DNA of 64,000 nt, taken from Mytilus galloprovincialis (lineage: Eukaryota > Mollusca > Bivalvia > Mytilida > Mytilidae). Shown one piece after another: positions 1 through 13,432 of the stretch. The DNA is taken from NCBI RefSeq assembly GCF_965363235.1, contig NC_134848.1:65786681-65850680 (forward strand), written 5' to 3'. The translations under genes were made by a program, and so were the position numbers. The notes under the pieces were generated by a model. That model was given only the letters and a program-made list of their open reading frames with translations. It did not search any database and was not told the origin of the DNA. Numbering within the stretch: the stretch's first letter is position 1; every line of letters begins with the position of its first letter.

Positions 1-1390
1 TTGAAAATTTATAACCTAAATAAAACGAAAAAGACCATTATTTAATGATGATATTTTTATTTAGGTTTTATCTGTACATTTCTTTTCATTTCAATTCATA
101 AAACTTTGCTAAATAATTAATAAACAAAATGTATCATTGAACGTTCGATTTTCACGAGTCGCCATTTTAATAAAAATTAAACGAAACTAAGATTCCGTAA
201 TTTGTATTAGTTCATCATGTGACATATTAAAGTTCAATCCGTCATCAAGGTCGATCGGTACTATCCGTCCGATCAGTCCGATCAGTCAATTACTTTTACT
301 ATAAGTCTGACGGATTGCTGACGTGAGTTTGACGCGAACTTGACTGATCGGTGACTGATCGATGACCGCTGATTGATCGCTGAAATAGTAACGCCTAAGG
401 TTGCAAGTACTGTAATATATAGAAGTCGTCATTAGAAAACATGTGTAAATTGAACAGTCATAATGACTTGTAACGTAATGTGACAAATTCGTGTTCCAGG
501 TTTTAGTCACCTTTGCATGACGTGTTTAAAAAAGCAATCGGCATTCTCATGGAAATAACTGTGATTTTCTTCTTGTTTGCTTTATTTATAAGCGTCGTAA
601 CTGTTATATGTTGCGTTTGTCACAGTAAATTGTCTTTACGTCTTTTTTCGTTTTTGCCTCCGACGTCATTTTTACTTTGTTCGACATATGAGTAATATTA
701 TTTCTTAAATATGATTAGCCTCTCGCCTAATTTTTGTTTCTCAGTTCTAATTAAAAATCAAGTTGACATTTCGCAAACCCATGTTTACATTTTTCTTGTT
801 TACTTGATATTTCTCAGTTCAAAATTTATATGTTTTTAATTTGACTTGATATATCACATCTCCAATGTAGAAGTGACAAAATGCAGACTTGTAATAAAGA
901 AATTCTAACTTGAATGTGAATAAATGATCAAAATGACGGAGAATTTTTAAATTAAAACAACAACAGGTCACACTACGGCGACCAAATTAATGAAACAGAG
1001 AAACATCAAGTTAAATAAAAAATTATAAGGGGACAGACCTGTGTTGTAAATTTCTGTATAGGAATAATGGTTAAATTCTACTTATTTCTTGTAGCTAGAC
1101 AATATGTTCAGCAACACAATTGTATCTATTAAGCAAAGTATCATATATATCTTCTCATCTGTTATTTAAGAATTATGTTTGATATTTATTTTCATTGATA
1201 TTTTGTCTGAGCCAGTGACAATGTGACTGTATCTTACATTAATTTGTAGGATCCTTTACTATAGATAATTTAGCTGATCTGTAAAAATAACATCTCCATG
1301 CCTAATATATCATGTACTGTAGTACGACGCTAGATTAAAACTGACGTGGAAAGGTAACACCCGGCAACCACAAGCTTCATTTTTATGAAA
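1..1390. other. Non-coding stretch
   Basis: No gene supported. It holds the inverted mini-arrays at 254-382 and a 60-codon frame at 513-695 with one hydrophobic segment that I do not accept as a gene. Confidence 0.5.
254..382. repeat. Inverted GATCAGTC mini-arrays
   Basis: CCGATCAGTC repeated at 269-287 faces GACTGATCG repeated at about 341-361, with further GATCG units on both sides. Small foldback or subterminal remnant. Confidence 0.5.
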
Positions 1391-1665
1391 CCCAGGTGGT
1401 CGTGTGGTCTAGCGGGACGGCTACAGTGCAGGCGATCTGGTATCACGATATCTCAGTGGCATGGGTTCGAATCCCGGCGAGGGAAGAACAAAAAATTTTC
1501 GAAAGCAAATTTACAGATCTAACATTGTTGGGTTGATGTTTAGACGAGTTGTATATACATAATGTACACAGCCATGTATCATCATCACTGCTGGTGATCC
1601 GATGGAGAAATCTGTTGTAGAGTTTCACTGGCTCAGACGTACTTATATCTATATATATATATACA
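1391..1665 (+). mobile_element. tRNA-derived SINE
   Basis: The tRNA-like head carries a Pol III A box TGGTCTAGCGGG (1405-1416) and a perfect B box GGTTCGAATCC (1464-1474), followed by a non-tRNA body of about 170 bp and a (TA)n tail at about 1648-1663. The 48-base gap between boxes and the body beyond the B box exclude an ordinary tRNA gene. It may belong to a widespread molluscan SINE family (RUDI or Meta-SINE type), not verifiable here. Confidence 0.75.
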
Positions 1666-4043
1666 ATCATAGTTTATAATATACACACTCAAGGTAATCC
1701 TTCTTCTGAAAATGAACCGCCTGCGGCATGTCCTTTGGGTATGAAGTCATTGTTTTTGACTATTTGCAAATGTAGACTGGTGCTAGCATGCATGTGTTTT
1801 TAGTCAGGTAGAAACAAATAAATAAACCCCGTAATAAGAGTCATGTTCCTTGATAGTCTTGCGTGAAAAGCAACTCTTCTATCTAGAAGCAGCCCACCTT
1901 GAAATTGTTTTTTTTTTATTTTACCTATCATGTATTAACGAAATCAAACAACAATTTTCGTTAAACATATTTAATTTTCTTACCATTTCAGATTATGCGC
2001 ATATCAATAACTCGGTAATCCAAAAGTTATCAGTTTTTCTAAAACCAGTTGTTGGCATGATACGGGTTATGTTCTTTTAATATATTGTATAATGGTATGG
2101 TTCTTAACCGTACACGGGTTGTGCAAGATTTTCATACGAAATGATAATCTTTTAATCGGTTAAAATGAAGTCTGAAGCTGGCATGCCAGTATAACTGCTA
2201 GAAGTCCTTTGTTCATTCAAGTATCACTCTTATTATGCTTAGTTTCTTAAACATGTCTTTAGTTACTTGTTCTTACATCGGACTCGGATTTCTTTTATAC
2301 AGAGTTCTACTGTGCATTTTGCTTAGTGTTAATTTATTCATGAACATTGACTAGAAGTAAAGGGAAGAGTTGAGATCACACAAAACATGTATACCCGCCG
2401 AATCTTTTGCGCTTGTCCAAAGGCAGGAGCGTCTGACCGTTGTAGTCTGGTATGATTTTTAATTTTAGATGATTTACAGGTTTTGGAGTTTAGAATGTCG
2501 CCCATTATCACTGAACTAGTACACATTTTCATGTAAGGCCAGCTGAAGCATGTCTTTTGGTGCGTGATTGTTTCGTTGTGTTGAAGACCCATTGGTGGAC
2601 TTCTGTTGGTCGGGTTGTTGTCTTTGACATAGTCCCCATTTCCATTTTTTATTTTATTATCCAGCAACACATAGAAACCATATTTAGAGTGACGTGGCAC
2701 AGTAAATGTAAAGCGAATTTCTTGATAAAGCGTAACTTAGAAAAATTAGTTTTGTAAGAGGTGAATATTTTATTGAAGGATTAATCGAGGCTTTTTGATA
2801 TCTAAATAACTATGAAAATACGGAGACATACATTTATATAATTTATACCTTGATCAAACTGTGCCAGGGGTCCAGTTTCGATTCCTATCAGTTCTATCAT
2901 TACATTTCTGATCGTAACTGAATTTCTCCGGCTACAAAATTGGCTTCCAACAAAAACATCTACGGAATACCTAGCCAAGGGAATTAATGATATAAAGATA
3001 TCACCATTATTGTAAAATAAATTCTGTAGGTTTTCTTACTGTGACAGAGTATTCGGTATTAAATTCATGGTCGTAGAGTACTTGTTTTTGTAGACAAACT
3101 ATATTCTCTGTTTATGAATCCAACCATATTGCTTTATAAATTGTTATTTATGCATAATATTTGGAAAATGTTTTGCTGAACGGAAATTAGTAAAACAAAG
3201 TAAAGCAAATTTAATCTTCACTATTAAATTACAAAGGTAAGTATTATGAGTGCACATGAGACAAAGTATTAACTTACATTATTATACTTCCTGTAAGAAT
3301 GTTCTTCTATAGAAAAATTGCTCTATTTTTGCATAGTTTTTTAAAGAAATATATAGCGTTAACTGCACTATGCGAAAATAGTAGGCCTTGCTGTTGCAAC
3401 AGACTATTGATTTTCATGTCAATCATTGTCAATTTCACGTGCAAAGGCGGAGCTTAGTTGCTTTGACAGACAAGTGGGTTGGATTTATGAGCATAGCAAT
3501 TAATAAACTATTACAATTGAACAATCAGGGGAAAATAGAAGATATATTCATTTTAATTTCTCTGACATTTTAAGAGACTTTAAATTACTGTAGTTTCTGT
3601 TAGAACGTTTTTGTTCTTTGTTTACTTCTGCTTACTGCCGTTGAAGCCAACATTATTTGAATACTTTAGAAGTCATTTGTTTACTGTACAGATAAATAGT
3701 TATATATGGTCCGCGATCATTGTTTTTTTTTTGTAAGGTATTGAGTTATATGAGTATTGTGTTTATACTGCAACTTAAATTAATAAAATCATAGCTTTTT
3801 TAATCGTAACACAAATGTCAAACTTTTTTATCCATTAATGGACCTCTGATTGTGGAAAAAGTGTTCCATGATGAAATTGACATTATATAAAATATAGATA
3901 TGCTTCTATATTTAGGAAATAAAAACAACTAGTTGCAGTATAAATACATCTATATGCAGAGTTACATAAAGCGCATTTTTTTACACTAAAAAACACTACT
4001 GTCACTATTCCAAATAGTAAACAGTCAGTATAATAATGATATT
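1666..4043. other. Non-coding stretch
   Basis: Apart from the R2 copy at 2375-2663, I see nothing beyond AT-rich unique sequence. Part of 2260-2340 (cggactcggatttcttttat) resembles 42100-42140 and is probably another repeat. Confidence 0.5.
2375..2663 (+). repeat. Interspersed repeat R2
   Basis: Family defined by ends close to 'gtcccaagtcaggagcctct' and 'cattccccatttccatt' with a middle 'cactgaactagtacacat'. This copy is diverged but collinear with those at 5543, 8722 and 49384. Class unknown. Confidence 0.6.
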
Positions 4044-4177
4044 AATGTTGTGTTTAACATTGACTATGGAAAATAGTAGCCAGGGTTTGAGACAATAGTG
4101 CACTCACCTTCGGGTCGTGCACTATTGTCTCTCACCCTGGCTACTATTTTCGCATAGTCAATGTTAAACACAACATT
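4044..4177. repeat. Long near-perfect inverted repeat (foldback)
   Basis: Two arms of about 60 bp (4044-4103 and 4117-4177) with a 13-base loop. Left arm starts AATGTTGTGTTTAACATTGA and its complement closes the right arm. Only about three mismatches or indels. Likely a foldback MITE. Confidence 0.8.
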
Positions 4178-5227
4178 ATTATATAATTACATAGTGTGTA
4201 CTATTTTATATAGCTTTTAATATTTGAACTGTAGGTAAAATTATCTGCCAGTGTATAGGTTTCTTGAAATGTTCACCTTGGAATTTAACACATAAGAGCA
4301 AAAATGTGCATGTAAACAAATTAATCATATTTAAACAAACACATTTGTCCATACGTTGTTGATGAAAAAGAAGTGAAAGTACAGTTATAATGAATACTTC
4401 CACGTCGGAGAACACCACCATTTTAAACTAGTATGAAAGCCTGTGAAAACTATCATTTGAACAAACATGTTGCATTTTGTATGACTGTAGTTTTTAATTT
4501 TAAGTCGAAAAAAATAACAACAAGTAAAATCACAAAAAAACTGAACTCTGAGGAAAACAGAAAGTCCATAATCAAATAGCAAAATCAAAACCTAAAACAC
4601 ATCAAACAAATAAACAACAACTGTCATATTCCTAACTTGTTATATGCCTTTTCTTGTGTAGAACCTTGTTTTATAGCTAGCTAAACCTCTTAGGTTTATG
4701 TTTATAAATGCAATAGTTTTTTTTTATAATTATGTAATGACATATGATATTATGATATGTCGGTTTAATGCAAATAGGGGTACATTTTTTTGTAAAAATA
4801 CAAACTATCTATACAATTTCCTTTATGATCATCAATATGAATAGTTGTAGTGAACATAATCAATCAAATGAATTAAATAGTAATAAACAAATGTCAACTG
4901 TAATCAAGAGACTTGACAAAGGCAATTCAGCTACAGGCTCAAATGAGTATGAATCGCTCACCTGGATATAATCATAGATTCCAAAAATGTAGTACGAGTA
5001 TTACATGTTGCTCATATTTTCAACTGTAGGCAATTTATTAAATGCAATCATAAAAACGTAGGGTCAAAATAATAACCAATGGATAACATTGACAAAATTT
5101 ATAATCAGAAATGTCAACATGTATTTCCAAATTTGTCCACTTTTAATGTTTATGGGACTTTGGTTTCGATTTTAAGTTGTGTCCGCCGGATATTATTTGC
5201 ATAATTGTACCACTTTTTTACTGCGTA

Positions 5228-5480
5228 TATTTTGGCTGTGTGCTTTCTAAGTAGTATTGTTTACGGCTGTGTACTTTCATGTTAAAAGGCTGTTGGGCTG
5301 TGTGTTTTCAGGATACTAGGGTTCTACATTGCATTTTTTTCGGGTAATATGGTTGTGCACTGTTTGATTTCAGAACAATATGATTTTTTTCTTGCACGCT
5401 TTCAGGGTAATAGGGTTCTGGACTGTACGTTTTCCTGATAATGAATTTTTGGTCTGCTGTCTTTTGGAATAAAAGGAATA
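5228..5480 (+). repeat. Degenerate minisatellite
   Basis: At least five diverged units of about 40-48 bp built on 'ggctgtgtgctttcagg' and 'taatagggtt'. Confidence 0.5.
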
Positions 5481-5542
5481 TGGGATGCGTGCTGCAAAAG
5501 GGGTTTTAAAAAACGTTTCAATTTTGAGTGTATCGGAGAGAT

Positions 5543-5803
5543 AAATATACGAGCCTCTGGTCTTTGTTAGTCTTGTATTATTTTAATTTTAGTTTCTTGT
5601 GTACAATTTGGAAATTAGTATGGCGTTCATTATCACTGGACTAGTATATATTTGTTTAGGGGCCAGCTGAAGGACGCCTCCGGGTGCGGGAATTTCTCGC
5701 TACATTGAAGACCTGTTGGTGACCCTCTGCTGTTGTTTTTTATTTGGGCGGGTTGTTGTCTCTTTGACACATTCCCCATTTCCATTCTCAATTTTATTTA
5801 CAT
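5543..5803 (+). repeat. Interspersed repeat R2
   Basis: Second copy, with well-preserved right end (gttgttgtctctttgacaca, then attccccatttcc). Confidence 0.65.
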
Positions 5804-7698
5804 TTAAAACTTAGGTCATAGTGTTACGACATCTATACATAATTCTTGTTAAAGATTTATCACATACAACAACTATACATATGATATAAACATCTTACAG
5901 TCAACAAAGCCTCTTCCTTTCTTCAGACGATCACAAATGTCATCATATAAACTAGGTATTTTCATGGTTTTTCTCCTTGCTCAAACTGTTGCTTTAGTTT
6001 TAAGTGTTGGTGTTTGTCCTTTTTATTTATAAACCTACGAGATGTTCATACCTGTATTGGCCTTGCCTATCCTTCGTCAATATTGAAAGTTCTTATTGTA
6101 ATGGTAACAATGAAAATGTGAATTTTCAGTCAAAGCAATCCTTATCTAGTATCTCACATGTGCAAGAAATCACGTATTGTTATCTCCCTGCCCTAAGACA
6201 ATATTATTTTTTTTATCGACGAGACGTTATAAACCGAAGTGCGTCAAAAAGTAAAGGCAATTCGTAGAAAAGAAATGGTTCTTTAAATCTACAACCTTAA
6301 TCATTTAAAAGTATATGTAAGATAACTAATATTTATGATTCAGAGTTGAAAAACACTGATAACTCATGAAACACCAAAATCAACCTTATGTTTTTAATCA
6401 TATTGTTCTTCCGAATTAAATGTAATAGACTTGCAAATAAAGTAGTGTATATTTTATTGAAATTTACTACTTAAAAATAGGACAGACTTCTCACAGAAAC
6501 TTGTTATGTTAAAAAATCGTATAGTTTTTATTAATTCGTTTAACTCTTTGAAACAAAACAATAAGAAACACTGCATTCACATGTATGTATTCCATGTACT
6601 AAATTATAACTCTTTAGGTGGACCAAATTGAAGATGCAAATACATGTTTTGCAGTCAATGCGTATGAGTTATCACATTGAAAAACAACAAATTATGAGGT
6701 CAGTCGGCTATTATAATTTCCAATTTTTGTTATCAACATGATATCGCATAAATATGCAATGACAGAATCTTTTTGGATGTTTGGTCGTCGTGATTTAACA
6801 CTGATCTAAAAGCAACGTCTTAACAAATGAGTGTGTAAGATTTTTTTTTACATGACAATATCCAAACAAATCACAGAATATGTATCATAAGTAGTTACTG
6901 ATAAAAGTCCCTAGTATGGCAAACTGAAAAACATTTATAAAATAGAAACAAATGGACAAATACTACAATAATAAAAAGATAAACAAATGTCAGAAGCAGA
7001 AAAAAGCGACGGTGTATAAAACAGTGTAGGTTCGGCGTTCACATTTCCGAAGCTTATTAATCTAAGCAACGTAAAGCACACTGCCCGTGTATCTATAGTT
7101 GAATAACAACTACGCAATAAGGTATGTATTTTCCAATGTGTCATCCGTATCAATTCTAGACACAGCTATAATCAAATGTTGGTTGAATTGGTGTGTCGTA
7201 TTATATACTTCATAATACTCCTCAACTAGATTAATTCATGTGACACGAATTTTTACAATTAAATGATTAAAATAGCCTTGTATATGTTGTAACCATGACT
7301 CCCCTGTATATCAATATCATCATGAATGGACGACCAGAACAATTTGAAAAATTGTATCACACATACAATTTAATTGTGTTTTCAACGTAGGATATAATAA
7401 AGGTATGAAAACATTTTCAATGTTAGTAAGGATACGCTCTCTTTTATATTATCCACATTTGACAAGCTATTGTATCAACTCAAGATTTCACTATTATTGT
7501 CTACCATTTTAAGACGCCTGTCACGATGTTTTCTGCAAACAATTATTTAAATCTATCTCAAAAGATTCCCGGTTATGACACCTATAGCGGACAACTACAA
7601 ACTAGTGCTTTTTTAAATTGTTATGTGCGGACACAGTTTAAAAGGCATTATCGACTAAATGTTCACGCAAACTATTACACTTTGCTTAAGATATTTAC

Positions 7699-8559
7699 CT
7701 ACTTTGGTGCAACTGACGATTTTCTCATGAGAACTTTTTTCTTAGCGTTTTGTCGTCTTTCTATTCCAAAATAATAAGAGTAGAATAACAAAAAATTATT
7801 AACAAGTACCGGAATCAGTAGAGCAAGAAGGCATACGCCAGTAATTGCACAAGTTGATGCAATTAGCCTGCCTTGGACAGTTGTCAGGTAGATATCTCCA
7901 TAACCAACTGTCGTCAGAGTGACAACAGCCCACCATGCTGCGTCAGGGATATGTGCAAAGGCAGAATCTTGCGAGAAGTAGGCGAGAGACGAGAACAACA
8001 AAACAGCTGTACACAAGGTTAGCAGCATAACTAATAAATCACCCACACTAGCACGTAACGTGTACACCAATATTCGGAACCCGCTGATGTGCCTTACCAA
8101 TCGAAATAATCGAAATACTCTAAATACTTGCAGTGAATACACAATATCGTGACCAGAATCCTTATATACCTCTTTAGGATTCACTTGATCTACAATGAGT
8201 GATGTATACATTACAAACAAGGCCAAAATGTCTATGAAGTTTAAAAATGTGATAAACTCTCTCCACGGCAAAGGAAACACTATAAGCTTGCAAATAATTT
8301 CAATCGTAAAGTACGCCAATGTTATCATTTTGAGATACCAAAAAGCATCGATTTCAACGTAAACATGTCGTGGTAGTACCACTGATGCGTCATGATATGT
8401 ATCATTAAACCAGTAATCATCGAACAGTTCCTCCTCCTCTGATGTAAAGTAATCAAACCATTCATCTTTTGTTAATTTTCTTCTAAATAATGGATGTGTA
8501 CTGCTGACCAGTAGAAACAAAGACAGTAGAACCATTGCATTGCTGATATATAAAAACAC
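7699..8559 (-). CDS. Shaw/KCNC-like Kv channel, exon 2 (S1-S6, pore), copy A
   Basis: Last coding exon: 286 codons plus TAG. It follows a TTTTATTTAG acceptor, so its first codon GTG is an internal Val. In the joined 445-aa protein: S1 about 160-183; acidic S1-S2 loop; S2 with FTIE (Glu246); S3 with IDILALF; S4 with Arg306, 309, 312, 315 and 321 spaced by three; pore helix with WW 368-369; selectivity filter TTVGYGD 375-381; S6 about 390-420; short basic tail. S4 followed by RHISGFRIL resembles Shaw. The S6 gate reads ALLIPVLVNNF where Kv channels usually have ALPVPVIVSNF: the first proline of PVP is Leu407 and the second, Pro409, is kept. The frame is fully open with all pore residues, so copy A looks functional. 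Intron 8560-17961 (9.4 kb) holds several transposons. Confidence 0.95.
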   Translation of the reverse strand: MFLYISNAMVLLSLFLLVSSTHPLFRRKLTKDEWFDYFTSEEEELFDDYWFNDTYHDASVVLPRHVYVEIDAFWYLKMITLAYFTIEIICKLIVFPLPWREFITFLNFIDILALFVMYTSLIVDQVNPKEVYKDSGHDIVYSLQVFRVFRLFRLVRHISGFRILVYTLRASVGDLLVMLLTLCTAVLLFSSLAYFSQDSAFAHIPDAAWWAVVTLTTVGYGDIYLTTVQGRLIASTCAITGVCLLALLIPVLVNNFLLFYSYYFGIERRQNAKKKVLMRKSSVAPK

Positions 8560-8721
8560 CTAAATAAAAAATAAAATAAAGAAAACTTGGTTATTATACA
8601 CTACTGCATATGACTGTGATCAACAGTTAGAAACTAAAATAGATTGTTTAAAAAATATTTTTACATAAGCTAGAGGTAGAGGAGAGTGATATCTCAAACA
8701 TATATTTCAATTCACGGCATG

Positions 8722-8989
8722 TTTACGTCTGTCCCAAGTCAGGAGCCTCTGGTCTTTGTTAGTCTTGCATGTTTTTTAAAATTTAATTCATTTATATATT
8801 TTAGAGTTTAAGAAGACGTCCATTTTCACTGAACTAGTACACATGTTTATTCAGGGGCCAGTTGAGTCCCGCCTCCAGGTACGGGATTATCTTACTGCAT
8901 TGAAAAAAACATCGGAGGTGATCGGCTGCTGTCTGTACTTTGATCGGATTGTTGTCTCTTTGACATATTCCCCATGTCCATTTTCAATT
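8722..8989 (+). repeat. Interspersed repeat R2 in Kv intron, unit A
   Basis: Lies 0.16 kb upstream of channel exon 2 inside the intron, and is shared with unit B (49384-49653), so it predates the duplication. Confidence 0.7.
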
Positions 8990-9191
8990 TTATAGTCGCC
9001 AAACTTTACTTATGCGAGAATCAAACATCCCTTTTAAGTTATCGATATGTTAATAAACTGCTCATGATTGACTCGGATTTTGAAATTGGATATTTCATAC
9101 ATTCATTACGTAAAGTATATTAGTTTCAATAAATAAAGCGAGCTTGATTGGTACAGGAAAAAAAGTGTAAAATGACCATGCGTTCACTTAC

Positions 9192-9890
9192 TTAAAGGGG
9201 CGCTAGCTGTCAAATTCATGTTCACCGATTCTAATCAAATTCTCATATTTGATTTATAACAATGTAAAACATTTATCCAAACTATTAAAAGTCTAAATCA
9301 AACAATGAACAAGGCACACAGATGAATATACGTAGCTTCGTTTCGTGTGTATTGAGTCTAGACGCCATCTAATTATGTATCGAGTTGACCTCTATAGTCA
9401 TCTGATGACCATACAAGCGATGTAAACATACATATAGATATAAATAGATTAAGCAAGCACGTTCTGTTAAATTATTCTAGGATTATTTAATTTCATATTA
9501 CAGATACAAAATAAATGTTTATCATCGTTTTTACCTGTATTAAAAAGTTTATTTGTAGATCGAATCAGTCAATCAAATGATTTACTTTTGTTTCATTTTC
9601 AATGTTGACATTATCTTCCTTTAAATAACTTTACACATACAATTCACGTGTTATCCATCTCAAGCTAAGGGGTTAAATTAAAGTTCACATGAATACGAAT
9701 TCAATGAGGTCGAGTTATTGCAAGTGAATAATTAATAATCAATGTTTTTTTTTTGCTTATTTTAACAAAATTGAACCTTATTGGCTACTAAAAAGGAATT
9801 ATTATTTCACTATTTGTATTTCATTACTGATTGAGCCTAAAAACAAATATATTAGGTTTTTCATATATCTCGTAGCTAGTGCCCCTTGAA
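9192..9890 (+). mobile_element. R5 TIR element (MITE-like), Kv intron, unit A
   Basis: Bounded by inverted ends TTAAAGGGGCGCTAGCTG and (reverse complement of the right end) TTCAAGGGGCACTAGCTACG; 0.7 kb, no coding capacity. Unit B (49852-50325) lacks about 220 bp of its interior, and an inverted relative sits at about 28104-28733. Confidence 0.65.
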
Positions 9891-12800
9891 GGATTGTGTA
9901 CAACAACTCAATTAAATCAGAATATTCAAAACAGCATACTAGTAACTGATAGTCATACATTAGAAACATGGTAATATTCATCGAATATAAATTGAAATTT
10001 CAATTTGTGGAAACGAAATAAAGTATGCGTCGTGGGGAAAAAGATCTCAGACCTACCTCTTACATTTTTTGATTATTTGTACTCGTCATGCATATAAATT
10101 TTCCACTAGTCTTTAGCCAATCAGCAACCATGTAAGAATAGGTCATTTCATCGTGATTGGGAAATTGAATTGCCATCTTCACTCTTACCGAATGAAGAAC
10201 TTTACAACGGGAAAGAATTGTATTAAAATGAATATAATAAGCAACAATATAAAAAATCAAATCCGTCAGGTCTATAATTCAGAAATTTTGGGACATCTGA
10301 TTTTATATATTGGTATATATAGCATTTGAGTCCTATGTTAGATTGATATAGTGGAATAAATGTCCATGGATAAAAATGGATTACAGTGCGTTTTAACAAT
10401 TCCAATGATATATTAATCGATGTTTATTACTAACTGTGTCTTATGGTAATGTTTTCTGCTTATTGTACAAAAAGTAATTTGAAACTAATCCATATTGTCC
10501 GTCATAATTGCTCTCGTTAGATCTCTTAAACAATCACGGTTACTTGAAAGTCATTCTATAATATCAAATAATGCATCCTGTTTGTGTAATTTTTTAGTCA
10601 TTAAAATGTAATGTGTCAAACAGAAGTAGTTTGTATTGATAGTGTTATCTTTACTATTTCTATGGAAACATTGTAGTATGTTGTCCTGACTTACTTGACT
10701 TAATCCACTTCGTCCCAAGGGGGACATAGGGCGACTACAATTTTTTGTCCTATTATTAAACAAAATATTCTTCGGGCATTAACCCTTGGTTAAACCAACT
10801 TTGAAATGGCGAAAAACAAAATTTACCAAAAAAATTGTGAATTCCAGATTTTGATAATCATAAGTAGGACACATTTATTTATTTTCGGTATTAAACCCCC
10901 CAAATAAAGAGGGTCGGATATTTGTATGTTCGAGATAAATAAAAAATCAAAAAGTCAGAAAGTGAGTAAAAAAATCAAAGTGTCAGCAGGAAAAAGTTTA
11001 CCGCTCTCGCTCGTTTCATATGCTTTTTAAAGATGTGTATAGTTGGGGATTGCTGCAAGACGAACATGTTTTTCTTTCCAAATATATATTGGTTTTTCAA
11101 AGCTCGTTAACAATCTCTTTCTGATGTGTCAATTTCCAGGACATACTTAATGAAATTACTGTTATTTTAGTTTGTAATTTTCCTAAAGTAATTTTTTATG
11201 AACTGAAGCCAACTATAATCAATAGACAAGAATTATAAAATCTGTCTTTACTACAGACTTGATCAATTAGCTGTTATATAGAAAAGATTTTTACAAACAT
11301 GTTGATCCCATATAATGATAACAGTTAATTAACAGGTAGTAAAATAACAAAAATACCGGACTCAAATGGCAAAAACCAAAGGCTGAACATCTCAAACAAA
11401 TGTAAAATGTCAAATTCCATACTTATCACAGGCGTTTCCTTTAGCAGAAAATGATGGATTTTTCATTGGATTAATAGATAGCAAAAACATGGTTTGGTCT
11501 TTTATATCATACTTTCCATTAACGGCTTGTCAGAAATGATGATTTCAAGCATTTACCACACACATAATGATTACAGTCGATCTCCCGAGAGTTAGTTAAT
11601 GGGGTTCAAGACACGTTCAACCAAATTAATTCAATGTTCATTCATGTATTTAATTTAAGTTTAAGATCAAATATGGATGTTGGAAGTGAACTTATTGACC
11701 TTTTAGTCTTCGATACAATGACTTTTTTATAACCTGATATTGGCTCTGAACTATTATTCATCGGTTGTTGGTTTTGGTCCATACAGTCTGTTTTTTTAGT
11801 TATTGATTTATATATCAATAAGACTGTTACTTTCCTTTCAGAATCATTTTACATTTATCTTGTCGAGGGCTTTAGCTGCTAACCTTGCAGTATTGGTCAT
11901 TTGTGAAGGACTTTCGCTTACCTATAGTTGTTTACTTTAGCCATATGGTCTCGAGATGAGAGTTTTTTCATTTGCAATCATAAATCCACTTTTTATTTCA
12001 TAAGTATTCATATACAGTCCCTGTAACGTAAAAGTGAACACTTATTTCGTTCGGAAATCGTACGTACAGCGTTCGGTAATCGTTCGTGTAGAGTTCGGTC
12101 ATCGTTCGTACATCATTCGTATAGCGTCTGTACAATGTTCGGTCAGCGTTCGTTCATCGTTCGTTCATCGTTCGTTCATCGTATGGTAAATGTCACCGTT
12201 GGTGGTTTTGTAAAACGTATATAAAAATTCGTTGAAGATATCTATGGAACCAGCGTCGCTTGTGATTCCTGCTGTCGGTGTTAAAACTATTTTTTTTTAC
12301 TGTAAAAAGTGCTTAAGTCCATTATGATTAAAATACAGAATTAAAAAATAACTCTACCCTTTTTATATTTTTTTTTTATTTTAGAGGTAAGGTTATGGCC
12401 AAGTTCCACTTATTCTTTCGCAAATCATTTACCTAAATAACCAATCAATTGTATTCTAAAAGAAGTTGATTTGTACGAAAACATGAAATATTTCTCACTG
12501 GACGTTATGTTTGCAATCGATGATCAAATACAAATCTACAGTATTTATATGAAAGAGACTAAATAATATTTTTTTATTATTATTCTACACATATTTGAAG
12601 GATCGAAATAATCAGTTCTACAAATGGATGTTATTTAAAGACTTGACATTTTACAATTATCACATGCATCCATGAAATTTTTTATCGACGCACCAAACTT
12701 TTCCCTTTCATCGTGCATAGCTCATTTTCCGATTAACTTAAGGTTTCTAGCGATCTTCTTAAAAAAAGAGACTACTGTCCATAGATTTGTTATTAACCCC

Positions 12801-13269
12801 AGATGCTTGATGGGTACAAATTAGTATTCAGGAATGACCACTTTGCATTACACCACATTTCAACAGAAATTAGAAAAGAACTCCAAGTATTTCTAAGACA
12901 TTGCTATTTTCCTATTCTATGTAGCTTTTTTCTGGCAAACACGGTTTTGTAAATGCTGACAGGCATCGACCATTGAAAAACAATCGATCTGTTTAAAATA
13001 AGAAATGAAAATAATTGTTTTTTTATGGCAAATAAGAAAAATGACCGTTTGATTTGAAATTGTTTAAAATCATTCAGAATAGATTGAAATAGATAAAAAA
13101 TAACGTATTTTAATGTGAAAAGGCTAGACTTTAATTTGTGTCGTAGGGATGTGATTGAGTGGTTTTGTTTACAATTATTTCCCATAATTTCCCTAGTGAA
13201 AATCTGCAATAATTATTGTTTCATCATGTTGTTTGATTTTCACATTATAACAAAACTAAGAATATGGCG

Positions 13270-13432
13270 GATGAAATTATAGTTAGCTGTTTAATGTCCA
13301 GTGGTAACTATTAGATGTATCATCAGGAGGACATTTACAGTGTTATACTAACATTAGATGTATGTGTCATTATATGTTGTGTCACATACTATAAATATGT
13401 AGTGTTATGGCAATAAAGGTTTGAATTGAATT
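13270..13432 (+). repeat. Possible retroposon 3' end
   Basis: Ends with 'gcaataaaggtttgaattga', a tail form common at 3' ends of non-LTR retroposons; the body is short and without frames. Weak. Confidence 0.25.

Larger units (their letters stand above)
4178..7698. other. Non-coding stretch up to the Kv 3' end
   Basis: Minisatellite, R2 copy, then from 6330 the left part of unit A, which would contain the channel's 3' UTR and downstream flank. No other gene seen. Confidence 0.5.

Noticed and set aside
513-695. 60-codon frame with one hydrophobic segment
   Set aside because: No family, no second exon, and nothing around it supports a gene.
1395-1480. tRNA gene
   Set aside because: Boxes A and B are good, but the cloverleaf is not clear and a SINE body with (TA)n tail follows.
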